DNA from: Castanea sativa
Taxonomy: Eukaryota > Streptophyta > Magnoliopsida > Fagales > Fagaceae
Direction of reading: 5' to 3'
NCBI RefSeq assembly: GCF_040712315.1
Contig: NC_134017.1
Coordinates: forward strand, 15,902,001-15,966,000
DNA length: 64,000 nucleotides
Part shown: positions 1 through 10,560 of the stretch, in pieces
How positions within the stretch are numbered: the first letter of the stretch is position 1
Layout: every line of letters begins with the position of its first letter
Translations under genes and position numbers: made by a program
The notes under the pieces: model-generated
The model's database searches: none
The model's input: only the letters and a program-made list of their open reading frames with translations
Told to the model about the DNA's origin: nothing

Positions 1-490
1 TTGCTGAAAATCGCTTGGATTTGGCTGGATTTCCTCGAATCGAAGCTTGATCTCGTCGAATCTCCTCGATTCGAAGCTTGTCATCGCCGGATCTCCTCGA
101 ATCTAAGCTCGATCTTACCAAATACGGTCGAGTTCTCTTTAGATCTCCTCGAATCTAAGCTTTATCTTGCTGGGGTTGGCCGGATTTAAGCATATTTGAG
201 TGAGGATTTGAGCGGATTTGAGTAAAGAACGGCCAAACGTCGTCGGATTAGAGCTGAGAAACCCAAACGTCGCCGGATTTCAGCTTCTTTTTGAGGTTTT
301 GTCGGGCGGGTCGGGTAGATCGGGTTTTTGAGGACAAAACCCGTCACTCAACTCGCCGGGGTCGGGTTCTAGAGACTGGGACCCGTCACCGACCTGTCGG
401 AGGTGTCGGTCCGGCCGTGACGGGTCGGTTTCGATCGGGCTGATCGGGTCCGGCGGGTTGTCGGGTACTCTAGACAGCCCTAGCTGGTGC
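1..490. repeat. Short imperfect tandem repeats and GC-rich repeat tract, unknown family
   Basis: Between about 28 and 175 a unit of roughly 31 bases built on 'tcctcgaatc(g/t)aagct' recurs four times with variable spacers. From about 295 to 470 the sequence is unusually GC-rich, with repeated 'gggtcggg'/'gacccgtcac' words on both strands. Open frames here are short and look like nothing I know. It is probably the edge of a transposable element cut by the window start. Family not recognised. Confidence 0.4.
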
Positions 491-1149
491 TGTTGCAAAT
501 ATTTGAAAATTAAAAACAGACAATACGCTCACTGAAAAATATTGCACAAACTATGACATTTGCAGTGGTATATATTATATAATATCATTTCATATGACAA
601 ATTCATTGGGATATGATTATGCATAATTCTCAGTAATTGTAAGTTTTGATTTTCATAAACTTTTTTGCATTTATACTTCCCCCAACTTCGAATCCTAGTT
701 CCGTCCTTGAAACTACTCACCTACTCTGCTCCGCACTGCCCTGCATGGATATGATATTTATCTCCAAGTGAATTGGACAAGTTTAACTATTAAAGTGGCA
801 TGCTGAGTTGGGTGGTGGGTTGAGATTTTCTATTATTGGGAATAAATTTGACCTAATTAGTTGGGGATAAAAGTGAGATTTAGTCTATGTGGATTGGCCA
901 ATGGGAAGATCACCATACTAATTGGACCGGGGAGCATTGGGGTGAATATATGAACTGTTGTTTCTACTTGTGAGTGGCAAAGCAAGCATGTTGTATCTGA
1001 AGACTAAATGTGGGCTAGTAAGGTGGCTTAAAGGCCACAAAATCAATTTTAATCCTAAAAACCATGGAAATAACTTTGTAAAACATTTATATAAAAAAAA
1101 GTAAGAACTTCTCAGTGGGGTCATTTATCACGTGGGAAAGAGACAAATC
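491..1149. other. No gene seen
   Basis: AT-rich sequence without a convincing open frame or RNA gene. It runs up to the outer edge of the left inverted-repeat arm. Confidence 0.5.
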
Positions 1150-1705
1150 TACCATAATTTAACAATGGAAGTTCTTATGTTCCCCACCTTGTTTCTTTCA
1201 ACTTCTCAACAAATTCTCGTGAGAACTCCCTCCTTTTAATTATGGTTTCCTTCCAAAAAATTGTTCAATTTCTTGTTCTTTTGATTATGCTTGCTTAAAA
1301 CTGCAAGTCCATCCTCACTCTAAACACCACTTGTAATGTCACCCTCTATACTCTTTTCACTACGACCCTACATATTGAAATTTTCCACATTTTTACAAAG
1401 CATATCGTCGTAGACCACTTCTTAACAAAGGCAAAATATCTTCTAAAAGAATCAGTTTAATTGGATAACATGCAGACAATAGCTAAGGATCGAGGAAGCC
1501 CACTCTAATGAGAGGCTTTATATAGAGTTAGCGAGGAATTGGGGTGCGGAAACAAAAAATCGGACTTTTTTCAAGAGAAGAAAAAAAAATGGCAATCGGA
1601 ATGGTGGAGATTAAGGGAAGTAATGAGTAAATTGAAAGACTTGAATACTTTGCCATTAATAAACACAACAACTAAGGCTAAAAAGGGAGGTGTTTGGTCT
1701 TATTT
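1150..1705. repeat. Left arm of a long inverted repeat
   Basis: This stretch is the reverse complement, with many mismatches, of about 8925-9650. Matching landmarks include 'tttaacaatggaag' (about 1157), 'ccttttaattatggtt' (about 1233), 'tgcaagtccatc' (about 1302), 'ttcttaacaaaggcaaa' (about 1420), 'gaggctttatata' (about 1512) and 'aataaacacaaca' (about 1658). The arms are about 550 bases once a MITE in the right arm is removed. This fits a foldback or long-TIR Mutator-type element. I could not find a clean target-site duplication outside the arms. Confidence 0.7.
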
Positions 1706-2111
1706 GCTTATGGAGTTTCCCAGAGTTGAGAATTGTCATTATCAGTAATAATTAGCATAAAAAGGTTTGCAATATATGAGGGGGAAGGGATGAAGTAAAA
1801 AGATTATGGAAAAAAAAAAAAAACAAAGGAGCCTATATCTTCCCTCCCAAACACCCATTTCTTGTTGTCATTATTTTGAAAATCAGTGGCATTCTTCCTT
1901 CATCTTATAATGGTTGAGATGTGGAAGAATTGTGTTGAGATTGGGAGAAGTGAGCCACTGAACTCTATACTTTTGTTTCCAAAGAATCTCTTCACTCCTG
2001 AGATTTTTATTGTATTCCCATGTTAGGGCCTTTTCTTATTGAATGTGGGCATGAGTGAGGTCTTGCTGGCTGCTGCTGAATGGAATTGATGGCTTTAGAG
2101 AGAATTTTATT

Positions 2112-2396
2112 TCAGGTCTGTATATGACCAAAGCAATGCTTGTTCTGCCAGATTGAGTTCTTCTTTGAGACCTTGAGCTTTTTAACTACCTTGAATAAGG
2201 GTGAGCCATATACAAGGCCTTCCGAAGCATCTTTGATTACTAGGGTTTTGGAGCCATCTCTGGTCCAAATTGCCTCAAAATGAAAAGGATTTCGAGAGCT
2301 TAAAACTTCACTATTTGTTTTGAGGATTATAGGATTTTGGTTTGATGAGGTAGTTGGGAAATGATGCACAGAGGCATTAGGAAGGTGTTTCTTCAC
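2112..2396 (-). pseudogene. LINE ORF2 fragment (endonuclease to RT linker)
   Basis: The 94-residue frame resembles the stretch of plant L1-type ORF2 proteins just after the endonuclease. It has a 'TSSNQNPIIL' segment where active copies carry the SDH-type motif, then 'FEAIWTRDG', 'GSPLFKVVKKLK' and 'FGHIQT'. It has no RT downstream and no tail, so it is a truncated relic. It is separate from the larger LINE beginning at 2569, which has its own endonuclease. It sits in the loop of the inverted repeat. Confidence 0.6.
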
Positions 2397-2550
2397 TCAC
2401 CATTTGAGAAAGCTCTATCTAGACGCTCTTTGATGTTTGCAATATTATGTCTTTTTTATTTGACCATGTAAATGGATTGCCTTGAGAAACTTTGGTCTAT
2501 GAGACCATGGTGATTGACAAGTGAGCTTTAACACATGTAGTGTTTAGAGG

Positions 2551-2568
2551 CCTTCCATGCCTTTTGTC
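2551..2568. repeat. LINE target-site duplication, left copy
   Basis: 'ccttccatgccttttgtc' here and 'cctcccatgccttttatc' at 8581-8598 match at 16 of 18 positions. They flank the LINE exactly: the left copy abuts the poly-T (the element's poly-A on the minus strand) and the right copy abuts its 5' end. Confidence 0.85.
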
Positions 2569-2747
2569 TTCTTTTTTTTTTGGTAAGAAGTAAATATTGC
2601 ATTAAACTAAGAAAAGCAAAAGGAATCAGTACAAAGCCTGTTCACATACAGACCCTGGCTATCAGCCTCAAAAAATTTCATGATGTCCATTGGCAGACAG
2701 GAAAACAAAGTAAAATCTGAAGCTTGTAAACAGCCTAATCTAGCAAG

Positions 2748-3560
2748 CTAATCGGCGCACATGTTGGCCTCTCGGAAGATATGCTTAATTTGAAAATGGG
2801 GAAGATGTGAGACTAACTGCTTACAGTCATCAAACAACCCAGAAACCACAGTATTGGAATAGCTCGGATTAGTGAAAGCATCAACTAGAGCTTTTGCATC
2901 TAATTCTATAACAACAACAGTCACGTTCATCTGTTGGCACAGAATGAGGCCATCTTGAAGAGCCCATAGCTCCGTAAGGAAGCTATTAACCTTCCCAATT
3001 TTTCTCACAAAACCTGCAACCCATCTGCCATCTTCATCCCTTATCAGGCCTCCTCCACCAGCTGAGCCCAACAAAGAATTCGAGGCTCCATTAGTATTAA
3101 GTTTCATCCAGCCTACCTCCGGTTTTTCCCATATGATTTTTCTAACGCTTTTGCAACTGATACTCCTAGCTTGCTTAGCACACAGGAAGAATTTCGAGAC
3201 TTGCACTACAACATCTCTTGCCAGATTCAGATTACTGCTTCTACACTTAAAAACATAGTTGTTTCGTTGTCTCCAAATCCCCCAAACCGCAAAAGGAAAC
3301 ACAACATTCCATGGTAAGCTAGTGGAATTTTTGTTATGCACCTATTTGCCATTAGTAGTAAGCCAGTCCTTTAAATTTTGAGTAAAGAAGGTGCAGTTAG
3401 AAACGCTGACTCCCAGCTGATGCCAGACAGCTTTAACCATATTGCAATCCCGTAGGGCATGAGTAATTTTTTCCTCCTCTGCTTGGCATAAAGGGCAGGT
3501 TGTATCCATGACCATTCCTCTTCCCGTTAGACATCTTTTAACACCAATGCTTTCATGCAT
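2748..3560 (-). pseudogene. LINE ORF2 C-terminus: zf-RVT plus RNase H
   Basis: The 3342-3560 frame carries a zinc-finger-like 'CPLCQAEEEKITHALRDC' (zf-RVT, usual in plant L1 ORF2). It is followed directly, after a stop, by a 197-residue frame with the plant LINE RNase H pattern: 'FAVWGIWRQRNNYVF', then 'WMKLNTNGA', an acidic 'ELWALQDGL' helix and 'ELDAKALVDAF'. The first catalytic Asp of the usual 'NxDGA' motif appears as Asn ('NTNGA'), so the RNase H is probably inactive. The frame ends near the tail at 'REANMCAD'. Confidence 0.85.
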
Positions 3561-4124
3561 GCATTTCCAAAGAAATGTTTGGATTCTTGGAAGAGTGTGG
3601 GCTTTCCAAATCCAGCTTCCGGAGAAGGGGGGGGTCCTCCATGGAGTTAGTGGCTAGAAGGTAAGCACTTCTAATCTCAAAACCACCTTTTGGGGAAAAT
3701 TTTCAAACTAGCTTATCACATCCCCTCGTAATGAGCAGAGTAGAAGTGCCTTGAATTTCTGATTTAATATTCTGGGGCAACTAAAAAGGAATCAAAGACC
3801 AATCCCAGCAACTATAGGAAGTAATGACATCACTAACCTTGAGGTTGAAATCAGATTAAGGCAGCGGGCCATGAATAAGATTCCTAATGGGACCGAGGTT
3901 CATCTAGGCATTAGTCTAGAAATTCAAGCTGCTTTCCCGACCTGGATTCCACTTGATCCCCTTTATGAAGGTGTCCTCTCCCCTTTTCATACCCTTCCAA
4001 ATGGGAGAGGCTGGTAGCCTTGCTTCTTGGTTGGAGTTAATTCTCCGCTGAGTACAATATTTCTTCTTAAGAACTCTCACCCAAAGAGCATTCGTTTCCG
4101 TATAGGACCTCCAATTTAGTTTGG

Positions 4125-5691
4125 CTAGTAAGGTTGTGTTTCTACCTTTTGTAGTTTGGAGACCCAAACCCCTAAGTTCCTTTGGCTTAGTAACCTTCCC
4201 CTAATTAACCCAGTGCATTCTCCTTTTAGTTTCACTAGACCCCTATAAGAAATTCCTGTTAACTCTATCAATCCCCTCAAGTATTTTGTTTGGGAGATAA
4301 ACCTTCTGCATGGTGTACGCCGAAATGGTGGAGGAAGACGCACGGATCAAGACCGTTCGGCCAGCCATTGAGAGAAGATTAGCTTTCCACCCCGCAAGCT
4401 TTTGCTTCACTCTATCAAGGACATAGTCAAAGTCATGTTGGTTTCTAGAGTGCTTCAAAGGAAAACCTAGATATTTGCCAAGGTTGGGAGTAGTTTGGAA
4501 ACCGAGGATGTCTGCTAGAATACCCCTTTGGTCAGAATCTACATTCGGAGAAAAATAAATCTGGGACTTAGCTTCACTAACAACTTGTCTGGATCTGCTA
4601 CAAAACTCGTGGAGGACACCTTTGATTGCATTACAATTTCCAAGATCTACTTTGGCAAAGAGGACCAGATCATCGGCAAAGAAAATGTGAGAAAAGGTAG
4701 GTCCGCTTTTGGAAGTTTTAACCTTTGCCTATAGCTTTTCACTACATTTTTCTTCGATAAGTTGCCCAAGGAATTCCATGCACATAATAAAAAGATATAG
4801 GGAGAGCGGATCACCTTGTCTGATGCCCCTAGAAGGCCGAAAGGGTTCCATATAGCCACCATTGAAGAGAAGAGAGGTGGAGACTGAAGAGATGTAGCTC
4901 AAAATAAGCTCAATGAGATTGTCTAGAAAATTAAACCGCAAAAGCATCTCTCTAATGAAACCCCATTCAAGCTTGTCGTAGGCTTTCTCTAGGTCAATTT
5001 TAATTGCCATATAACCAAGCCTCCCTTTAGTTTTACCTAGGGTGTGAATAAGCTCCTGGACTATGATGGTATTGTCCACACCTCTTTTTCCCAGGATAAA
5101 AGTCACCTAAAACGAAAAGATCAACTTATCCAAATGCGGCCTTATCCTTGCAACAATGACTTTTGTGATAATCTTGTAAACCGAGTTGTGTAAACTTATT
5201 GGTCTATAATTACCAATAGTCTCGAGGCCTTGAATTTTTGGAATGAGAACTATAAGGGTGTGGTTCAGATAATCGGGGACCTTCCTTTCCCTGACCACCT
5301 TCATCACTTCCTCCCTCATCGAATCCCCTACCACAAGCCAAAAACGCTGAAAGAACCCGGCATGCAAACCATCTAGGCCTAGGGCTTTGTAGGCTTTCAT
5401 AGACCACAGGGCTTCTTTTATCTCCGCAGAAGTCACCAACTCGGTAAGACTGCATTTGTCCTCCTTGGCAAGCTGGACTTGCCAATTTGAAACTATCTTA
5501 GTGCACCACTCAGCTTGGGAATGAGAAGTTGTGTAGAGAGAAATAAACCCATTTCTGAAATACTCCATAACTTTCCTCTCTTCTATGATCCAATCCCCTA
5601 AACTATTTTTAACCGAAGCAATGTGATTTCTCTTTCTTCTAGCTAGAGTAGATATGTGATAAAAGGAGGTGTTGCGATCTCCTTGAATCAT
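4125..5691 (-). pseudogene. LINE ORF2 reverse transcriptase (broken)
   Basis: Successive minus-strand frames give a group II/L1-type RT: 'VLIPKIQGLETIGNYRPISL' (about 5260-5200), 'AIKIDLEKAYDKLEW' (about 5010-4965), 'GIRQGDPLSLYLFIM' (about 4825-4780) and the catalytic F-A-D-D in the third frame at 4669-4680. The thumb region 'KLAGWKANLLSMAGR' follows at about 4400. Stops and frame changes at about 5107, 4729 and 4460-4240 break it. The polymerase Asp pair itself is intact. Confidence 0.88.
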
Positions 5692-5993
5692 CCAGTTATT
5701 TCTGGATTTTAAAGCCTATAGATCTCGCTCCTGATCTAGAATTATTCTAGCTCTACATGGAGATTTTTCTCCAACTCAATAAGAGAAGCACTCGGCCTAT
5801 TTGATAAAGCTCGTTGGGCCCCATAAAGCCTTGCAAGGACTCTTTTCTTCTTGGCATGAATATTCCCAAAGTTATTTTTATTCTATAAGGCAGGATCTTT
5901 GGAGAAAGCATAAATGGAATCGACTAGGTTCCTATTCTGTCTCCAAGCATTAGAAATGACCTTCGAAAAAGACAGATCGGATAACCAAAAACT

Positions 5994-6791
5994 CTAGAAG
6001 CATAAGGGTCGGCTAAGTCTGACAACTTGGGGTGGAAAGGCTTCCATGAGGACTAGACAGTGATCAAAATGACACCTAGTCAGATGGGTAACCTTAGCAT
6101 CCGGGTACAAGACACACCAGCTGGGATTCATGAAGAATCGATTAATCCTTTTGAGAATAAGGTCATTTATATCTCTTTTGTTTGTCCAGGTATATCTTGG
6201 ACCCGAGAACCCCATATCAATCACATTGCACCTATCCAAGCATTCTTTAAATACTAGGGAACGGTTGAGACTCGCGCCTCTCCCCCCAAATTTATCCCCA
6301 TCTAACAGAGGCTCATTAAAATCCCCTGCCATGATCCAGGGCTTATTGTGTAACTCAACTACTTTTGACAGATTATTCCATAAGATTTGTCTTCCCTCAC
6401 TTCTAAGACTAGCATAAATTGCTGAAAATAACCAAGCAAAGTCAAAGGAGCGTACCTTGACTTCCACATGAATTTCCTGCTCTGTGTTGGCAAGAGCTTG
6501 AACTTCCACTTTATCGAAGTTCCACGGTAACCAGAGTCTACTCGCGTACCTAATAGTCTCATTGTGAATAGCACCGTCAATGGGGAGTCTATTGGTGATT
6601 TCTTTAGCTCTTTCACCACCTAATTTAGTTTCCATGACCACAAAAATGGCCGGGTCATGATTGCGAGTGAGTTCTCGGACATGGTTCTGAAAATTGGGCT
6701 TCAGAGCGCCCTTGCAGCTCCAAACGATAATATTCATGGGGAAGTGATGATTCGGAGTGAAGAAGACATCACTAGAGGGGATTAACTCCAC
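5994..6791 (-). pseudogene. LINE ORF2 endonuclease domain
   Basis: A 265-residue exonuclease-endonuclease-phosphatase fold of the L1 type. It has an N-terminal 'MNIIVWSCKGA' (usual N-W-N-C-R-G), 'METKL' with the metal-binding Glu, 'GDFNE', and a C-terminal 'HFDHCLV' where the canonical motif is S-D-H. It nicks target DNA to prime reverse transcription. A stop separates it from the RT frame, so ORF2 is not continuous. Confidence 0.85.
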
Positions 6792-7257
6792 CTATATCCT
6801 CAGATTCCATATTGTCCTCTCCATTAGCTCCTTTAACTGGCCAAACCCAAGACTGGGTTTAAGGCGAAATAAGAGGACTCCCATCCTTACTTCCCGAGCT
6901 ACAGAGCATAGGTTGAACATCAAGGTTGGCTTGCACACTTGGCTCTAATTGATGCAGAGGCGAATCCCTATGGTTGAGGTGGAGATGGGCTGCGATTCGA
7001 GCATTTTTCAACCAGTGGGTCTCTCGGCTAGATTCGTTTCGCACCTCATCAGGGATGAGTTGAGCTGTGGAAACATTAGCATGGGAATCGCCCTTGCTAG
7101 GCTGATGGTCCACCTTAGCTTCAGCATATGCCGTGAACATAAAGGGTGCATTGGAAAGAGGGTCGGGACCATGATTGAGATTGGGAGCAAGTTTGAAAAA
7201 AGATGTATCTAAGAGAGGGTCAGCAGCACTCTTAGGGCTGGGTGATACTAATCTACT

Positions 7258-8307
7258 CTAGGCAATGACTTTCTTGCCCTTTACAAAGTCCCTCAAATTC
7301 GACCTCTGGGCTTGGGTAGCGCGAGGCAAAGGTTTCAAGAAACCTAAATTGCTCTGAAGCCCATTTGGAGTATATTGGCCCATCATGGAAGGAAACACGG
7401 TCTCTTGTGGTCTAGGTAAGTTTTTGGGTGACTCAGTTTTTTGCTTGGTCATGTGGCTGGGTCCTTCAAGGGAGTGTGAGTGTGTCGACCTCCAGCCAAC
7501 ACCTGGAGTAGCCTCAAGAGGATTGATACTTTTTTTTGTGACCTCCGGCACTTCCTCCGTCGATTCTACCTGCTTTGCAACCTTCCTATCTTTCCAAATA
7601 ATTAACGGGCAATCATCCTTCCGATGCCCGACACGACCACAGGAGAAGCATAAGCTTTGGATGCCTTCATACATGACTGGCTGTTCAAAGCGTCCAATGA
7701 CAACGGTGGTGGTCAGTGGCTTGTTTGTATCGATTTGGACACATAACCTCGCATACTTGCCCCGAGCTTCCATGGCTGTATGCGTGTCAATCCTCAACAC
7801 CCTTCCAATCGCCTCACCAATTTGTCTAAGCACACTCCTTTCGTATAGCTCAATGGGCAGCTCATTCAACCTCACCCATACCGCAACCGATGCGACATTT
7901 ACCATGGAGGGTTTAAAAAATGGCTCCTAAGGCCTCAATGAGAGGAAATGATCACCAATGAACCAAGGACCCCTCTGTAAAACTGAATCCAAGTCTTCCT
8001 TAGCGTAAAAACGGATAAAAAAGAACTCGTACCCAAGATCAACACAATCCATTCTACTTGAAGGTTTCCACATCTGGTTGAGCTTTGTTTGAATGTAATT
8101 GAATCCTACTGTTCTACCCACAAGCTTGACTAAAATGGCTTTGGACCAAGGCTCCCTAAATCGGATTTTTGTTTCCTGGTTTAGCTTGATTGGAACTCTT
8201 CCATCTCGGGCTTCCCCTTCGGTCTCGTCGTCATCCGATTCAATCTCGATTTCCATGGAGTTCGAGAAGTCAAAGGCCTGAGCAAAAGCCCTCGGTATCT
8301 CGCCCAC
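7258..8307 (-). pseudogene. LINE ORF1 (gag-like, DUF4283 plus CCHC knuckle)
   Basis: Two frames form one RNA-binding ORF1. The 126-residue N-terminal part (8307-7927) has the DUF4283-type 'FFFIRFYAKEDLDSVLQRGPW' pattern. The 215-residue part (7905-7258) continues with 'VWVRLNELPIELY' and a zinc knuckle 'CFSCGRVGHRKDDCP'. They are split by a stop at about 7925. Upstream coding sequence reaches toward about 8340, so the true start is uncertain. The tail after the knuckle is low complexity, as usual for plant L1 ORF1. Confidence 0.82.
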
Positions 8308-8580
8308 AAGCTTATTTTTGAAGGAGGCTTTTGAACCATTCCAGTAACTCTAGGCACCTAGTAACGAAGTGTCCTCGCCTGAACCATCGCTGAAGTTAGC
8401 ATGGTGGCTGTCCTTAACTTTTTTATTACTGCATGATAACTCTGCTTCCTCCTCTCTAGAGAGAACCTGAGCTTTTGTCATAAACGAAACTAGACAGATG
8501 AAAATGGATTTCTGTGTTCCTTTTTGACATTCCCTAATAGGACCCGTCTTGTGAGTTATGATTGACTGAGTAACCTAATG

Positions 8581-8598
8581 CCTCCCATGCCTTTTATC
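8581..8598. repeat. LINE target-site duplication, right copy
   Basis: Partner of 2551-2568, 16 of 18 bases identical. It marks the 5' end of the minus-strand LINE. Confidence 0.85.
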
Positions 8599-8924
8599 AA
8601 CTTGTATAAAAACAACATTAAAATCTTGAAGGCATAGCCAAGAGCAACAAAATAATGAGGTGGTTTGATGTAATGCTTCCAAAGATTTGTACTTTCTTTT
8701 TTACATGGAAGGCCATATACAATGGAGAGCATCATTAGAAAGTAGGTTGGACATGTAAGAGAAAATCAAAAGGTTATTTTAGTTTTGGGTGGTAGGTTCA
8801 AATGTCCACCCCAACATTCCAACAAAATCAAAGACCACCTGCTAGTTTTAAAGGGTGCACAAAGAGAGCATTAGGCAATGCTAGCAATAAGTGAGATCAA
8901 ACAAACCTTTTTCAGCATTAGCTG

Positions 8925-9650
8925 TTGTGTTTATTGATGGTAGAGCGTCCAAGCCTCTTAGTTTTATCAATACTTTCTTTAAATTTCCTTCATTCCATTT
9001 GCCATTTTTTCCTTCTCTCTAAAAACAAATGTCTTATTTTCTAGTTCACTTATGTGTTGCAAGCACCCAAACTATTTGCTAACTTTATATAAAAGAAATG
9101 ATATATTCACAATTTATTCACAACATTTTCACAACAAATCCTAAGTAATAGGTTGTTATGGGTTGTTGTTAGTGAAAAAAAAAAATTAGAGTGATATGTT
9201 CAAATTAGAACCAATAATAATTTACCACCTATGATTTGTTGTGAAAATATTGTGGATGTGGTATTTTATTTATTTATTTTTTATATAAAGCCTCTTATTG
9301 GATTGGACTTCCTCGATCCTCTGCTGTTATTAGCATGTTACCCAATTAAACTAATTCTTTTAGCATACACTTTACCTTTGTTAAGAGGTGGTATATTATG
9401 ATTTGCTTTGTGAAATATGGCAAATTTTGATTTGTAGGAAGTAATGAAAAGAGTTTAGGGGTGACACTATGAGTGGTGTGTAGAGGAATGATGGACTTGC
9501 ACTTTTTGGTAATTAAGCACAATCAAAAGAATGAAAAATGGAACATTTTTTTTTTGAAGGAAATTAACCATAATTAAAAGGATATATCTATTGAAAAGTT
9601 AAAAAAAACAAGGAAACAATAAAAGAAGCGTAGATCTTCCATTGTTAAAC
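8925..9650. repeat. Right arm of the long inverted repeat
   Basis: Reverse-complement partner of about 1150-1705, interrupted by a 186-base MITE at 9094-9279. Without the LINE the loop between the arms would be only about 1.2 kb, so the original element was about 2.3-2.5 kb. Transcription through it would give a hairpin RNA with arms of about 550 bases. Confidence 0.7.
9094..9279. mobile_element. MITE inside the inverted-repeat arm
   Basis: A 186-base element flanked by the direct repeat 'tttatataaa' (9084-9093 and 9280-9289). Internally it is an imperfect hairpin: 'cattttcacaacaaatcct' near 9124 pairs with 'atgatttgttgtgaaaata' near 9231. The other arm of the large inverted repeat reads straight through the equivalent point ('ctttatatagagttagc' near 1516), which serves as an empty site. 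Superfamily uncertain; the TSD length fits hAT or Mutator. Confidence 0.7.
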
Positions 9651-10130
9651 TTAAACTTAGATAAGGCTATTAGTTCACTGAGAAAACTACAACTGAAAAA
9701 GTTAGAATAAATCTAGCGTGATGCATATGATAATTCTTGGATTTATAAAGAATTAATGAAGTTTTTCATAACAAACATATTTTAAGAAAATCTTTTGAAC
9801 CATTTCAAAAGGTTATTTTGTATAATTATAAGTAATATTTGTTTCTTAAAAAATTGAGATCTACATGGATTGGACATTTCATTGTCAAGATTGTTTTCCC
9901 ACATGGTATCATAGAAGTTGAGATCCTTAAAATGATTGAAGGGGATAGAATTTGAGATAGACGGATCCGTTCATAAAGCCAACCAAAAGCAACGGTGCCA
10001 AGGAGAAGGATAGTCTAAATGTACTGACAAACAACGGGCGGAATAAAGATCGCGCCTAGATGGAGAGAAAGAGAAGATGGACAGACTCTCCATGGTGGAA
10101 GGATTCCAACTAGATGGATACAAAGTAGAC
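9651..10130. other. No gene seen
   Basis: AT-rich sequence leading into the LTR-like stretch. The only open frame of any length (9971-10186, minus) has no recognisable domain. Confidence 0.5.
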
Positions 10131-10560
10131 AGGTGTCTAAACCATGTGGCATCCACATGGCTTAAGTGGTCTCCAAGAAACTTCAAATGGAAATGTCTTT
10201 TACCCTACAATTAACCCTAATCAACAAAATCTCTATATAGAAAGGATCTCGTAAAATACATGTATTTATTAAGATCTTCCCTACAAGGAAATATCTTCTT
10301 CACCAAGAAACAAATGTCAATTTTACACTACTATAAAAACCCAAAACGCTCAGAATTTAAGGTACACATAATTTACCCCAGCTTTGGCACTCTAGAGTTG
10401 TGAACATTCTCTAACTTAACATTCGGAGGATATTTGGTCGGTATCATACTGGTACTTTTTGTAAGGCTTTCTTCTTCTTTGTTATGTAGGTTTTGTCTAG
10501 AGCATGTGAGGAATGTGCAGCTTACTGACGATTTTCGGCATCATCAAAAATAATATATTT
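10131..10560 (+). mobile_element. Probable LTR fragment (gypsy-type), decayed
   Basis: The order of motifs looks like the promoter end of a plant gypsy LTR: 'ctataaaaacccaaaacgct' (TATA region, about 10332), 'ctctagagttgtgaacat' (about 10390), then 'cggaggatatttggtcgg' and 'tatcatactggtact' (about 10425-10458). I see no second LTR, primer-binding site or coding domain beside it. This is pattern recognition only. Confidence 0.4.

Larger units (their letters stand above)
2569..8580 (-). mobile_element. Near-full-length L1-type LINE, degenerate
   Basis: A 6.0-kb non-LTR retrotransposon on the minus strand, bounded by an 18-base target-site duplication and ending in a poly-A tail (poly-T at 2571-2581 on the plus strand). 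From its 5' end the order is: ORF1 with a CCHC knuckle (about 8307-7258), an apurinic-type endonuclease (6791-5994), reverse transcriptase (about 5691-4125), a zf-RVT region (3560-3342) and a C-terminal RNase H (3341-2748). ORF1 and ORF2 are both split by stops and frameshifts, so this copy is not autonomous. The TSD copies have diverged by only 2 of 18 bases. Confidence 0.92.
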
